DNA of 64,000 nucleotides from Flagellimonas flava. GTDB taxonomy: Bacteria > Bacteroidota > Bacteroidia > Flavobacteriales > Flavobacteriaceae. The stretch is taken from the NCBI RefSeq assembly GCF_900129665.1, contig NZ_FQWL01000003.1, positions 62,001 through 126,000 on the forward strand, in the 5' to 3' direction. The position numbers and the translations under genes were made by a program. Positions 27,836-36,499 of the stretch are shown here, one piece after another. Each line of letters begins with the position of its first letter. Positions within the stretch are counted from its first letter, which is position 1. The notes beneath the pieces are model-generated. The model had not been told where the DNA came from. It did no database searches and saw only the letters and a program-made list of their open reading frames with translations.

Positions 27836-28747
27836 ATGTCCAGTATAAAAACAATTGACCCCTTATCCATTCCCCAACCAGAACTGCATGCTTATTTGTT
27901 GACGGCCGTAGCGCCAAGACCCATCTGTTTTGCGAGTACAGTTGATGCCGAAGGAAATGTAAATTTGAGTCCATTTAGTTTTTTCAATGTATTCAGTTCC
28001 AATCCGCCAGTGATGATCTTTTCTCCGGCTCGGAGTGGACGGGACAATTCGCTAAAACATACCCATCAAAACATAAAGGAAATTCCTGAAGTGGCTGTTA
28101 ATATCGTGGATTATCCCATAGTGGAACAGATGTCTTTGTCCAGCACGGCCTACGACAAAGGGGTAAACGAGTTTCTTAAATCCGGATTGACAGAGGTCGC
28201 CAGTGAAAAAATACGTCCTCCAAGGGTTGGCGAGGCACCGGTTTCTTTTGAATGCACCGTGGATCAAGTTATTGAGCTTGCCGACACTCCTGGTGCAGGA
28301 AACCTTATTATAGCCAAGGTAGTTTTATTGCATATTCGTGAAGATTTCTTGGACGAACTTGGAAAGCTGGACCCTAAAAAATTGGATTTAGTTGGACGAA
28401 TGGGAGGTAGTTGGTACACCCGATCAAGTGGGGATTCTCTTTTTGAAATACCGAAACCAATCCGAAACAAGGGAATTGGCGTGGACAACCTACCTGAAAG
28501 CGTAAGGAACAGCACGGTACTTACCGGGAACAATCTTGGTCGTCTGGGAAACATGGAACAACTACCGTCGGACGAATTGATCGATTCCATCGGAAAAGGC
28601 GATGAAGTCTTAATGCTGGAAAAGAAACTTAAATCGAATCCTAAAAAACTACAGAAAGAGCTGCATTGGTTGGCCCAGCAAATTTTAAAGGAAAATCATA
28701 CCGAAAAGGCAATGGCAGTATTGATGTACGCAGAAAAAATAGCTTAA
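27836..28747 (+). CDS. Flavin reductase-like FMN-binding protein
   Basis: A 303-aa protein whose first ~210 residues form a flavin-reductase-like split-barrel domain (AVAPRPICFASTVD...NLSPFSFFNVFSSNPPVMIFSP, EVAVNIVDY). The C-terminal ~90 residues are an extension without a recognised domain. It lies inside the homogentisate operon and its stop codon overlaps the next start (TAATG). The substrate is unknown; a link to aromatic breakdown is inferred from position only. Confidence 0.85.
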   Translation: MSSIKTIDPLSIPQPELHAYLLTAVAPRPICFASTVDAEGNVNLSPFSFFNVFSSNPPVMIFSPARSGRDNSLKHTHQNIKEIPEVAVNIVDYPIVEQMSLSSTAYDKGVNEFLKSGLTEVASEKIRPPRVGEAPVSFECTVDQVIELADTPGAGNLIIAKVVLLHIREDFLDELGKLDPKKLDLVGRMGGSWYTRSSGDSLFEIPKPIRNKGIGVDNLPESVRNSTVLTGNNLGRLGNMEQLPSDELIDSIGKGDEVLMLEKKLKSNPKKLQKELHWLAQQILKENHTEKAMAVLMYAEKIA

Positions 28748-29853
28748 TGAGCAAAGGAATAGAGTCTATTTTCAAGCCATATCTACAACCCAAAAAAGCT
28801 TATGAAGGAGGCAAGGGCTTACCCACCGACAAAGGGAAGAAAATCTATAAGCTCTCATCCAATGAGAATCCTATAGGACAGTCCCCTAAGGCCAAATTGG
28901 CCATCATCAAGGCTATTGAAAAGTTGGACATTTATCCGGACCAAACGGATATTCGTTTACGCGAAGCGCTCGTAAAAGATTTCAACAATCAACTAACCGA
29001 AGACCAGTTTATTTGTGGCAATAGTGGTTCGGAGCTTATTGATATGATTCTTAGGGCCTTTATCCAAGAAGGAGATGAAGTGATCTATTCCAACCCCTGT
29101 TTTTTACCCTATTCCGTGTTTTCAAGGTGGTATGGGGCACAACAGGTGGATGTTCCCCTCCTGGAACCGGATTATAGATTTGACTTGGATGGAATTTGCA
29201 ATGCGATTACGGACCGCACCAAAATAATATTCCTGACCAGTCCCAATAACCCTACGGGTTCCTATATTCCAAAATCTATTTTAGATGCATTTTTTAACAG
29301 CATCCCAGATAATATTCTTGTGGTATATGACGAGGTGTACCGGCATTTTGCTGATGCGGAAGACTATGCTACGGCTCTTGACTATGTAAAAGAAAGGCGA
29401 AATATCGTAGGTATCAACAGTTTTTCCAAGACCTATGGTTTGGCCGGGCAGCGAATCGGATATTGTTACTCCACTCAAAAAATTGCCCAATATATAAGAC
29501 AAATACACAAGCCCTTTCTCTTGCCTATTACATCTATTGAAGCCGGAATTGGGGCCTTGGAAGACATAGCGTTCATCGACAAGACTGTTACGACCGTTTT
29601 AGAAGGGCGTAACTATCTGGCTAATGCATTTCAGAGGTTGGGTATTAGGTTTTGGCCCACACAAGCCAACTTTTTCCTGATAGACCCACCCCTACCAGAA
29701 TTTGAATTCACGGATTTTTTAATGGAGGAAGGGGTCATGGTACGTCCTGTGTCACAATTTGGTGCTCCCGGCAAGGTAAGGATCACCATCGGCGATGAAG
29801 AGGCCAATAAGGCCTTGGTGAGCGCTTTGGAAAAAATAAAGCCCCGCAATTAA
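28747..29853 (+). CDS. HisC-like class I/II aminotransferase (tyrosine aminotransferase candidate)
   Basis: A 368-aa fold-type I PLP enzyme that looks like histidinol-phosphate aminotransferase. The PLP lysine is Lys228 in NSFSKTYGLAGQRIGY. Other family motifs are LSSNENPIGQSP, TSPNNPTG and VYDEVYRHF. As the last gene of the tyrosine/homogentisate operon, overlapping the previous stop by one base, it may supply 4-hydroxyphenylpyruvate from tyrosine rather than make histidine. HisC-type enzymes often accept aromatic amino acids. Histidine genes are absent nearby. Confidence 0.88.
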   Translation: MSKGIESIFKPYLQPKKAYEGGKGLPTDKGKKIYKLSSNENPIGQSPKAKLAIIKAIEKLDIYPDQTDIRLREALVKDFNNQLTEDQFICGNSGSELIDMILRAFIQEGDEVIYSNPCFLPYSVFSRWYGAQQVDVPLLEPDYRFDLDGICNAITDRTKIIFLTSPNNPTGSYIPKSILDAFFNSIPDNILVVYDEVYRHFADAEDYATALDYVKERRNIVGINSFSKTYGLAGQRIGYCYSTQKIAQYIRQIHKPFLLPITSIEAGIGALEDIAFIDKTVTTVLEGRNYLANAFQRLGIRFWPTQANFFLIDPPLPEFEFTDFLMEEGVMVRPVSQFGAPGKVRITIGDEEANKALVSALEKIKPRN

Positions 29854-29870
29854 ATTACGGGGCCTTTTAT
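29838..29870 (+). terminator. Terminator of the homogentisate operon
   Basis: The hairpin GCCCCG (29841-29846) / CGGGGC (29858-29863) is followed by CTTTTAT. The stop codon of the aminotransferase gene lies in the loop. Confidence 0.8.
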
Positions 29871-29886
29871 CCTTTCTGGCAGGGTA

Positions 29887-30384
29887 CTACTGTCTCGTAA
29901 ATACAGCATCCGCACCAGCATAGTTATTTGCATCTACACTTTCGCCCGGCACAATAAGCGTATTTCCATCCAATTCGATGGTAAATGCCTCATCGGCCTC
30001 CCCTTCTTTGGAGATGGTGAGCTGGTCGCCATTCAACACCCATAGGGCAGACTCTTCATCCACTTCGGTAGGACATGGAATATCCAAACCTCCTGTTCCA
30101 ACATTAATGGATAGGTGATCTACCTTACTATCGGTATCCAAGGTACCGCTTTCGTTAAAGGTGAATGTTATCAATTCGCAGTCAATTCCTTGCAAAAAAC
30201 CAAGAATCTGTTTGGCAAAATTTAAATCGTCATCATTTGTCCCAGCATCAATGCGAATATCCGTCAACAACCACGTACCGACAAGACCATCGGATTCGGC
30301 TGGCGTATCATCAGAGTTGTTATCCTCAGAACAGGAAAAGGCAATTGTGGCGACATAAAACAGTAGCAATATATACTTCTTCAT
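29887..30384 (-). CDS. Lipocalin-like lipoprotein
   Basis: A 165-aa protein with a lipoprotein signal (ATIAFSC, Cys at residue 18), then an acidic Ser/Asp-rich spacer. After that comes a lipocalin-like domain of the type seen in many Bacteroidota lipoproteins (LVGTWLLTDIRID, LITFTFNESGTLD, LWVLNGDQLTI, FTIELDGNTLIV). The acidic residues just after the Cys resemble a surface-export signal for lipoproteins of this phylum. Its ligand is unknown. Confidence 0.8.
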   Translation of the reverse strand: MKKYILLLFYVATIAFSCSEDNNSDDTPAESDGLVGTWLLTDIRIDAGTNDDDLNFAKQILGFLQGIDCELITFTFNESGTLDTDSKVDHLSINVGTGGLDIPCPTEVDEESALWVLNGDQLTISKEGEADEAFTIELDGNTLIVPGESVDANNYAGADAVFTRQ

Positions 30385-30456
30385 TTGGGGTAGATTTAGA
30401 AATCCTATCGGAATAACGGAAAAAACCCAAAATTAGTGCAATAGTTCGCCAAGTGG

Positions 30457-33108
30457 CTACAGCACAAATCTATAGGTGGCCTTGAGCAGAAAGATGTTCT
30501 GTGGTTTCTGTCCGAAAATATTATCCCCCAAACCAGACAATAGCCCTGAGGAAGGATCTCCATCGCGCGAAACATCTTGGGACCACACTAGAAAAATCTC
30601 CGAACCAGGTATGTACTCCCATCGAATCACCAAATTGGACCGAAACTGCACCGCTGAAAAATCAGGATCATCAAAACTGAAATCCTCAGTGCCACTCAAG
30701 TCCTCATCAACCGAATAAGTGCCGTCAGCAAGGGTCAGTTGATTGGCTGTATATGGGGTAAAACGATCTTCGAAGTACTTTGCAGTTGGATTGGAAACAT
30801 GTTTAAAATTAGAATACCTTCCTCTTGATATAAACGGTTGCCCCCAATACTGTATCGTCAAATTTGGATTGATGGTATAATTCAATCGAAACGACATGCT
30901 CAACGTACGCTGGCTGATTTCACCATTTAGATACCGTGTTGCCCCATTAACATCGTCAAAATTGTCAATGTATTGCAACCCGTCATTGTTGATGCGCAAG
31001 GAAGGAAAGGCAGATATGCGCAATGCGTTTATGGGCTGATAGGTTAGGCCTGCTTCCACAAAATAAGACTTAAAGGAATTGTCAACCGCTTTTCTACCAT
31101 TGTGAAAAAAGCGAAATACCACCTTTTTTCTGCTGTCTGTGTTGATACTGTTCCAAAAGCTTATCCATGGCGACTGGCGTAATCTAGGTCCTCCCCGTAG
31201 CGCAAAATTGTCATATTGGATAGGTGCATAATTGAATCCAAAATTTGTAAACCAATTGTTCTTCCAATTTTGCCAACTATTGGTATTGAATTGCAAATAA
31301 TTATGATTACCTCCAAAATCCCATGCGCTCCAATGGTTATAGTTAATCCCTACCCGTCTAAAGGTACTGTCGGGTTTAAGGGTTTGATAGCCAATCCATG
31401 TGTAATGCCTTATATCGTCCGCTTGGCGCTGAAACCCAATGTCGTTCAACTCCAGTTCAGGGGAACGCCAGGTACCACCGGATTCAAATCGCCAATGTCC
31501 GTTTCCTATCTTCCCGATCTGAAGGTTACCCCCGCTTCCTGTCAGGGAGGTTCTATCTGAATCTATTTCAACATGATCCGCCCCTTCTCTTTGGAACAAA
31601 TGGGTTATGGATTCTTGGGTATTTGTTATAGCTTCCGTACTTCCCTGGACATGACTTAGGATGAGGTTACCTTCAAGATACCAATCACGATTGTTCCATT
31701 GGTGTTTAAAGTCCACCCCACCAGTAAATGCCGACTTATGCAGAAAATCCAGTTCTTGGGTTAAGTTGTCCCTATTGGTCGCTGTGAAAATTCCACCTAT
31801 ATAGGAGTTCCTATTGTTAAAATCCTTTTGAAGTCGTCCTACAAAATAGTTGGTCAAGGGCTCCACCACTTCCCTATACTCATCGCCATTTTCTTCGCGG
31901 ACTGTAGCATAGCGTTTTGCGGTGACACTTTCCAAAACCCCAATAGCCCATCCATTTTTGGTCTTTCCACTGAATTTGGCCGCCCCTACGATTGGAGTAT
32001 TGTCCGGCTGTTCCACAAAATCGGTGTCCTCAGTATCTGGTGAACCTTGGGGACTTCTTCCAATTCGTCTGGAATAGAAAACATTATCAAAACCAAAAGT
32101 GTTACCCGCCTCGGATTGGGAAAGGTTGAAATCAAATATGTTTTTGTTTTCCACGAAAAATGGACGTTGTTCCCTAAAGAAAATTTGGAATCCGTCCAAG
32201 GCAATGGCAGATGGGTCTGCTTCGACCTGACCGAAATCTGGGTTTACCGTTAGGTCTAGGGTAAGGTCATTGGTGACGCCAATCTTGGCATCCAGACCAA
32301 CCGTAAAATCGCTCTCGTTCCCATCCCTAAAGGGGTTGCCTTCTTCTGCTTCATAGGTTTCCCCGCTTGTAACAGTATACGGTTGAATTTCCAGTTGCTT
32401 CTGAGGCTCTATATTCTTCAGCCCGTGTAGCTCTCCAAACTCGCTCACCCAACCTGGCTGATCTATAGGTTTTCGCTGCCACAATGATCGTTCCTCGGCT
32501 CGGAATATCCTTCTGGTAGATTGCAGTCCCCAAACTTGGTCTTCTTCTGCCCCAAATTTGAGTTGACTTAGGGGAATCCGAAATTCGGCCGTCCAACCCT
32601 CTGCATCCACATTGGTCTTGGTATACCAAATGGGGTTCCAACTAGAATCCCAGTTATTTCCGTTATTCGAAACAAACTCATCCCCTTTGACACCAGACAC
32701 TGTTGTAGTAAATGAAAAAGCGGTGCGTTTATCGTGATAACTATCTATATTAAATTCCACCCAATCCCCTTCAAAACCATCTCTCCGGGAAAGTCGCTTT
32801 TCAATTTTGTCCGGTTCCCCATCATAACATCGTACTCCTATATATAGATTTTTGCTGTCGTAAACAATCTTAAACTTGGTTTGCTGCTCTGGAGGTGTAT
32901 TCTCATCAGGTTGGAATTCTATATAGTCACCGGCCCATTCGACAAGGTCCCAAACAGGGTCGTTCAACAGCCCATCAACCGTTGGGGGCTGTTCCTCCCC
33001 TATGGGCTTGGTAACATAAATCTTCTTTGGAACCACTGTAGTTGAATCCTGAGCACATAAAAAAAAGGAAATACAGAACAAAGGGATAAAGATGATTAGT
33101 CTGTTCAC
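30457..33108 (-). CDS. DUF5916 outer-membrane protein with N-terminal CBM9-like domain
   Basis: A protein of about 883 aa from a GTG at 33108; a longer start at 33159 gives 900 aa. The signal peptide NRLIIFIPLFCISFFLCAQ sits right after the GTG, so that start is preferred. The first ~230 mature residues resemble the carbohydrate-binding family 9 domain (PTVDGLLNDPVWDL, VYDSKNLYIGVRCYD, FRIPLSQLKFG). The rest is the DUF5916 region, rich in alternating aromatic beta strands and ending ...ATYRFVL, which suggests an outer-membrane barrel. Family function is not established. The neighbouring lipocalin-like lipoprotein lies 72 nt downstream. Confidence 0.85.
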   Translation of the reverse strand: MNRLIIFIPLFCISFFLCAQDSTTVVPKKIYVTKPIGEEQPPTVDGLLNDPVWDLVEWAGDYIEFQPDENTPPEQQTKFKIVYDSKNLYIGVRCYDGEPDKIEKRLSRRDGFEGDWVEFNIDSYHDKRTAFSFTTTVSGVKGDEFVSNNGNNWDSSWNPIWYTKTNVDAEGWTAEFRIPLSQLKFGAEEDQVWGLQSTRRIFRAEERSLWQRKPIDQPGWVSEFGELHGLKNIEPQKQLEIQPYTVTSGETYEAEEGNPFRDGNESDFTVGLDAKIGVTNDLTLDLTVNPDFGQVEADPSAIALDGFQIFFREQRPFFVENKNIFDFNLSQSEAGNTFGFDNVFYSRRIGRSPQGSPDTEDTDFVEQPDNTPIVGAAKFSGKTKNGWAIGVLESVTAKRYATVREENGDEYREVVEPLTNYFVGRLQKDFNNRNSYIGGIFTATNRDNLTQELDFLHKSAFTGGVDFKHQWNNRDWYLEGNLILSHVQGSTEAITNTQESITHLFQREGADHVEIDSDRTSLTGSGGNLQIGKIGNGHWRFESGGTWRSPELELNDIGFQRQADDIRHYTWIGYQTLKPDSTFRRVGINYNHWSAWDFGGNHNYLQFNTNSWQNWKNNWFTNFGFNYAPIQYDNFALRGGPRLRQSPWISFWNSINTDSRKKVVFRFFHNGRKAVDNSFKSYFVEAGLTYQPINALRISAFPSLRINNDGLQYIDNFDDVNGATRYLNGEISQRTLSMSFRLNYTINPNLTIQYWGQPFISRGRYSNFKHVSNPTAKYFEDRFTPYTANQLTLADGTYSVDEDLSGTEDFSFDDPDFSAVQFRSNLVIRWEYIPGSEIFLVWSQDVSRDGDPSSGLLSGLGDNIFGQKPQNIFLLKATYRFVL

Positions 33109-33278
33109 CGTGATTTGTTTTTGATTGATTCGTTGAAGTAAAGACCGCCAAAAATCCAAACAGTTACACTTCTTATTATCTTTGCCCAGATTTTAACATA
33201 AAAACCATCACTTTTGATTTCGGATTGGGTGCGGTTTTACCCTGACTGGAAAAAGTCAAAAATATTCCCGATCAACCA

Positions 33279-33309
33279 TTTGTAATTCAATCTAATAATT
33301 GTACATTTG
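33279..33309 (+). promoter_or_regulatory. Consensus promoter of rplM-rpsI
   Basis: TTTG (33279-33282), a spacer of exactly 19 nt, then TACATTTG (33302-33309). It matches the Bacteroidota consensus TTTG-N19-TAnnTTTG fully. Initiation near 33316 leaves a leader of about 40 nt. Confidence 0.8.
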
Positions 33310-33355
33310 CAGCCCGTTATTCGGGATAGGTTTTTAAATCAATAATATTCTAGGA

Positions 33356-33811
33356 GTGGACACATTAAGTTATAAGACTATTTCTGCCAATAAATCTACC
33401 GTTGACAAACAATGGTTATTGGTTGATGCTGAGGGACAAACATTAGGAAGAATGGCTTCAAAAGTAGCCAAGTTGCTTAGAGGTAAACACAAGCCCAATT
33501 TTACCCCGCACGTAGACTGTGGTGATAATGTTATTGTTATTAATGCAGAAAAAATCAACCTGAGCGGAAACAAGTGGGAGGACAAAGAATATTTGAGGTA
33601 TACTGGATACCCTGGAGGTCAACGCTCCACAACCGCAAAAGAGTTGTTGGACAGAAACCCAGAGCGTATTGTTGAAAAATCCATCAAAGGAATGCTTCCA
33701 AAAAATAGATTGGGAGCTGATTTGTTCAGAAACCTAAAAGTATATGCTGGACCTGATCATGGTCAAGAGGCACAGAAACCTAAAGCAATAAACTTAAACG
33801 ACTTTAAATAA
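33356..33811 (+). CDS. rplM: 50S ribosomal protein L13
   Basis: A 151-aa ribosomal protein of normal length for the phylum. Diagnostic segments are [35 protein letters not shown] and GMLPKNRLG. It starts with GTG at 33356; no nearby ATG keeps the conserved N-terminus. Its stop overlaps the rpsI start (TAATG), which suggests translational coupling. Confidence 0.96.
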   Translation: MDTLSYKTISANKSTVDKQWLLVDAEGQTLGRMASKVAKLLRGKHKPNFTPHVDCGDNVIVINAEKINLSGNKWEDKEYLRYTGYPGGQRSTTAKELLDRNPERIVEKSIKGMLPKNRLGADLFRNLKVYAGPDHGQEAQKPKAINLNDFK

Positions 33812-34197
33812 TGGAAGTGGTTCATAAGATTGGTAGAAGAAAAACTGCTGTAGCTAGAGTATATGTTTCCGAAGGAAAAGGGAACATCACCATCAATAAA
33901 AAAGATTTAAAGGACTACTTCACCACCGCAACCCTGCAGTACAAAGTGAAGCAACCTTTTGCCTTGACCGACACTGAAGACAGTTACGATGTTAAAGTAA
34001 ATGTATACGGCGGTGGAATCACTGGTCAGGCCGAGGCAGTTCGTTTGGCCTTGTCCAGAGCGATGTGCGAAATTAATGAGGAAAACAGAGCTGTTCTTAA
34101 GCCAGAAGGTTTATTGACCAGAGACCCAAGAATGGTAGAAAGGAAGAAATTCGGTCAAAAGAAAGCCCGTAAGAAATTCCAGTTCTCTAAGCGTTAA
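33811..34197 (+). CDS. rpsI: 30S ribosomal protein S9
   Basis: A 128-aa ribosomal protein with the expected IGRRKTAVARVYVSEGKG start, GGGITGQAEAVRLALSRA middle and the basic C-terminal tail KKFQFSKR that reaches the P-site tRNA. It pairs with rplM as in most bacteria and overlaps it by one base. Confidence 0.97.
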   Translation: MEVVHKIGRRKTAVARVYVSEGKGNITINKKDLKDYFTTATLQYKVKQPFALTDTEDSYDVKVNVYGGGITGQAEAVRLALSRAMCEINEENRAVLKPEGLLTRDPRMVERKKFGQKKARKKFQFSKR

Positions 34198-34236
34198 TAT
34201 TTCAGGTGCTAGCACCTATTATATAAGTTCATTGAA

Positions 34237-34260
34237 AACCCTGGATATTTTTTCAGGGTT
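34237..34260 (+). terminator. Possible terminator of rplM-rpsI
   Basis: A hairpin AACCCTG / CAGGGTT with a 10-nt T-rich loop, followed by AAATTTTTAA. The stem is short and the T-run is delayed, so read-through into rpsB is likely. A 14-bp palindrome (AGGTGCTAGCACCT, 34204-34217) lies between it and the rpsI stop. Confidence 0.5.
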
Positions 34261-34284
34261 AAATTTTTAACCAAGTTGTCGTTG

Positions 34285-34313
34285 TTCCAAAAGGAAAAAA
34301 CGAACTTTTGGAA
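34285..34313 (+). promoter_or_regulatory. Leader hairpin upstream of rpsB
   Basis: A perfect 9-bp stem (TTCCAAAAG / CTTTTGGAA) closes an 11-nt purine-rich loop, 90 nt before the rpsB start. It lies in a 206-nt gap that has no open reading frame worth calling. S2 regulates its own operon in several bacteria through the mRNA leader, so this is a candidate control element. No T-run follows. Confidence 0.45.
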
Positions 34314-34403
34314 TTTAGTTTAGCATCTAAATGGTAAGGGCGCGCATGTTTTTGCAACCACCGGACCATTGCTACTACAACGGAACGTAAACTAATTACA
34401 GAA

Positions 34404-35552
34404 ATGGCAAGTAAAATCGAAGTCAAAGACTTATTGGAAGCAGGTGTGCATTTTGGACACCTCACAAGAAAGTGGAACCCCAACATGTCTCCTTATATCT
34501 ACATGGAGCGAAACGGTATCCACGTTATCAACCTTTACAAAACAGTTGCAAAATTGGATGAGGCCAATGAGGCCCTAAAAAAGATTGCAGCTTCTGGCCG
34601 AAAAATCCTTTTCGTTGCCACTAAGAAACAAGCCAAGGACATTGTTGCGGATAAAGTATCCAAAGTAAACATGCCTTACATTACGGAAAGATGGCCAGGT
34701 GGTATGTTGACCAACTTCGTTACCATACGTAAGGCGGTTAAGAAAATGGCCGCTATTGATCGCATGAAAAAGGACGGTACGTTCAACACACTTTCCAAAA
34801 AAGAAAGACTTCAAGTTGATCGTCTTCGTGCCAAATTGGAAAAAAACTTAGGTTCCATTGCTGACATGACCCGTTTGCCAGGTGCAATCTTTATTGTTGA
34901 CACCATGAGAGAGCATATCGCAGTTAAAGAAGCACAAAAATTGAACATTCCAATTTTTGCCATGGTGGACACCAACTCTGATCCAAGACCTATCGATTAT
35001 GTGATTCCAGCCAATGATGATGCTGGTAAATCCATTGAAGCGATCATGACCGAGGTTACCCAGGCTGTAGCAGATGGTTTGTCAGAGCGCAAGAACGACA
35101 AACAGGAAGAAAAAGAAGCCAAGGCGACAACTGAAGCTGAGGCTCCAGCTGCCAAAGCGGCCGCTCCTGTAGAGGCAAAGGAAGCAGCTGAGCCTAAAAA
35201 AGAAGCTCCGGCTCCAAAAGCAGAAAAAGCTGAGGCTCCCGTTGAGGAAAAAGTAGAAGAGGCACCTGTGAAGGCCAAAGCAGAGCCAAAAGCGGAAAAA
35301 GCGGATGACCTTACCAAAATAGAGGGAGCTGGACCAAAGGCAGCCGAAGCCTTGGTAAACAAGGGAATTGACACCTTTGCCAAACTTGCAAAGGCCGACC
35401 CTGAAAAAATCAAGGAGATTTTGACGGAGGCGAGTTCAAGAATGGCCCATCTAGATCCAACTTCTTGGCCAAAGCAAGCGCAAATGGCCGCTGACGGAAA
35501 ATGGGATGAGCTAAAAGAATGGCAAGACAACGCTAAAGGTGGAGTTGAATAA
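34404..35552 (+). CDS. rpsB: 30S ribosomal protein S2 with C-terminal linker and helix-hairpin-helix domain
   Basis: A 382-aa protein; S2 is usually 230-260 aa. Residues 1-227 are canonical S2 (DLLEAGVHFGHLTRKWNP, RWPGGMLTNF, PGAIFIVDTMREHIAV). Residues 228-300 are a low-complexity Ala/Lys/Glu/Pro linker. Residues 301-382 form an extra domain with a helix-hairpin-helix signature (LTKIEGAGPKAAEALVNKGI) and a Trp-containing tail (TSWPKQAQMAADGKWDELK). Similar tails occur on some Bacteroidota ribosomal proteins, by memory on L21. The frame is uninterrupted and codon use does not change, so the fusion looks genuine. It is followed by tsf. Confidence 0.95.
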   Translation: MASKIEVKDLLEAGVHFGHLTRKWNPNMSPYIYMERNGIHVINLYKTVAKLDEANEALKKIAASGRKILFVATKKQAKDIVADKVSKVNMPYITERWPGGMLTNFVTIRKAVKKMAAIDRMKKDGTFNTLSKKERLQVDRLRAKLEKNLGSIADMTRLPGAIFIVDTMREHIAVKEAQKLNIPIFAMVDTNSDPRPIDYVIPANDDAGKSIEAIMTEVTQAVADGLSERKNDKQEEKEAKATTEAEAPAAKAAAPVEAKEAAEPKKEAPAPKAEKAEAPVEEKVEEAPVKAKAEPKAEKADDLTKIEGAGPKAAEALVNKGIDTFAKLAKADPEKIKEILTEASSRMAHLDPTSWPKQAQMAADGKWDELKEWQDNAKGGVE

Positions 35553-35608
35553 ATCAACCCATCTTATTTAACGTGTTTTACTTTACATAAATTTTAAAAA
35601 AAGAAAAA

Positions 35609-36433
35609 ATGGCAAAAATTACCGCCGCAGAAGTAAATAAATTAAGAAAGACCACCGGAGCTGGAATGATGGACTGCAAAAATGCGTTGGTTGAGGCTGA
35701 TGGTGATTTTGAAAAAGCAATTGAGATCCTTAGGAAAAAAGGACAAAAGGTAGCTGCTAAAAGAGCGGATAGAGAATCTGCCGAAGGTGCGGCCATCGCT
35801 AAGGTCAATGCAGAAAATTCAACTGGGGTTATCATCTCCTTGAATTGTGAAACCGATTTTGTTGCCAAGAACGACAGCTTTGTAACATTGGCCAATGACT
35901 TGGCCGATTTGGCCCTTGGTTTTGACAGCAAAGATGCTTTTCTAGCTGCTTCCTTCAACGGAATGACGGTTGCCGAAAAACTTACAGAGCAGACAGGGGT
36001 TATCGGAGAGAAAATCGAGATTGGTGGATTTGAAAAATTGAGTGCTCCTTTTGTAGGTTCTTATATTCACGCAGGAAACAAAATCGCTACTTTGGTAGGT
36101 TTGTCTGCTGCAGTTGATGGTGCCGCCACAGCTGCCAAGGATGTAGCTATGCAAGCTGCCGCTATGAATCCGGTTGCATTGAATGAAGAAGGCGTTGATC
36201 AGTCCGTTATTGACAAAGAAATTGAAATAGCCAAAGATCAACTACGTCAAGAAGGAAAGCCGGAAGCCATGTTGGAAAACATTGCCAAAGGAAAATTGAA
36301 GCGTTTCTTCAAAGACAACACTTTAGTGAACCAAGCTTTCATTAAAGACAGCAAGCAAAGTGTTGCCCAATATGTTAAGTCAGTGGATTCCAACCTTGAG
36401 GTTACTGGATTCCAGAGAGTGGCTTTGGGTTAA
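35609..36433 (+). CDS. tsf: Elongation factor Ts
   Basis: A 274-aa nucleotide exchange factor for EF-Tu. The N-terminal UBA-like part (ITAAEVNKLRKTTGAGMMDCKNAL) and the core motifs (NCETDFVAKND, GAYIHAGNK-like segment SYIHAGNK) are clear. It follows rpsB by 56 nt, the standard order, and ends at a strong terminator. The length is in the usual range for the phylum. Confidence 0.97.
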   Translation: MAKITAAEVNKLRKTTGAGMMDCKNALVEADGDFEKAIEILRKKGQKVAAKRADRESAEGAAIAKVNAENSTGVIISLNCETDFVAKNDSFVTLANDLADLALGFDSKDAFLAASFNGMTVAEKLTEQTGVIGEKIEIGGFEKLSAPFVGSYIHAGNKIATLVGLSAAVDGAATAAKDVAMQAAAMNPVALNEEGVDQSVIDKEIEIAKDQLRQEGKPEAMLENIAKGKLKRFFKDNTLVNQAFIKDSKQSVAQYVKSVDSNLEVTGFQRVALG

Positions 36434-36456
36434 GAAAACTAGTGTACAAATAAAAA

Positions 36457-36483
36457 AACCGCCTCAGTTGAGGCGGTTTTTTT
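36457..36483. terminator. Bidirectional terminator after tsf
   Basis: The stem AACCGCCTCA / TGAGGCGGTT with a 2-nt loop is flanked by an A-run on one side and a T-run on the other. It terminates tsf on the plus strand and the convergent DUF4097-like gene on the minus strand. Confidence 0.92.
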
Positions 36484-36499
36484 ATGCATGAAAACTAAT

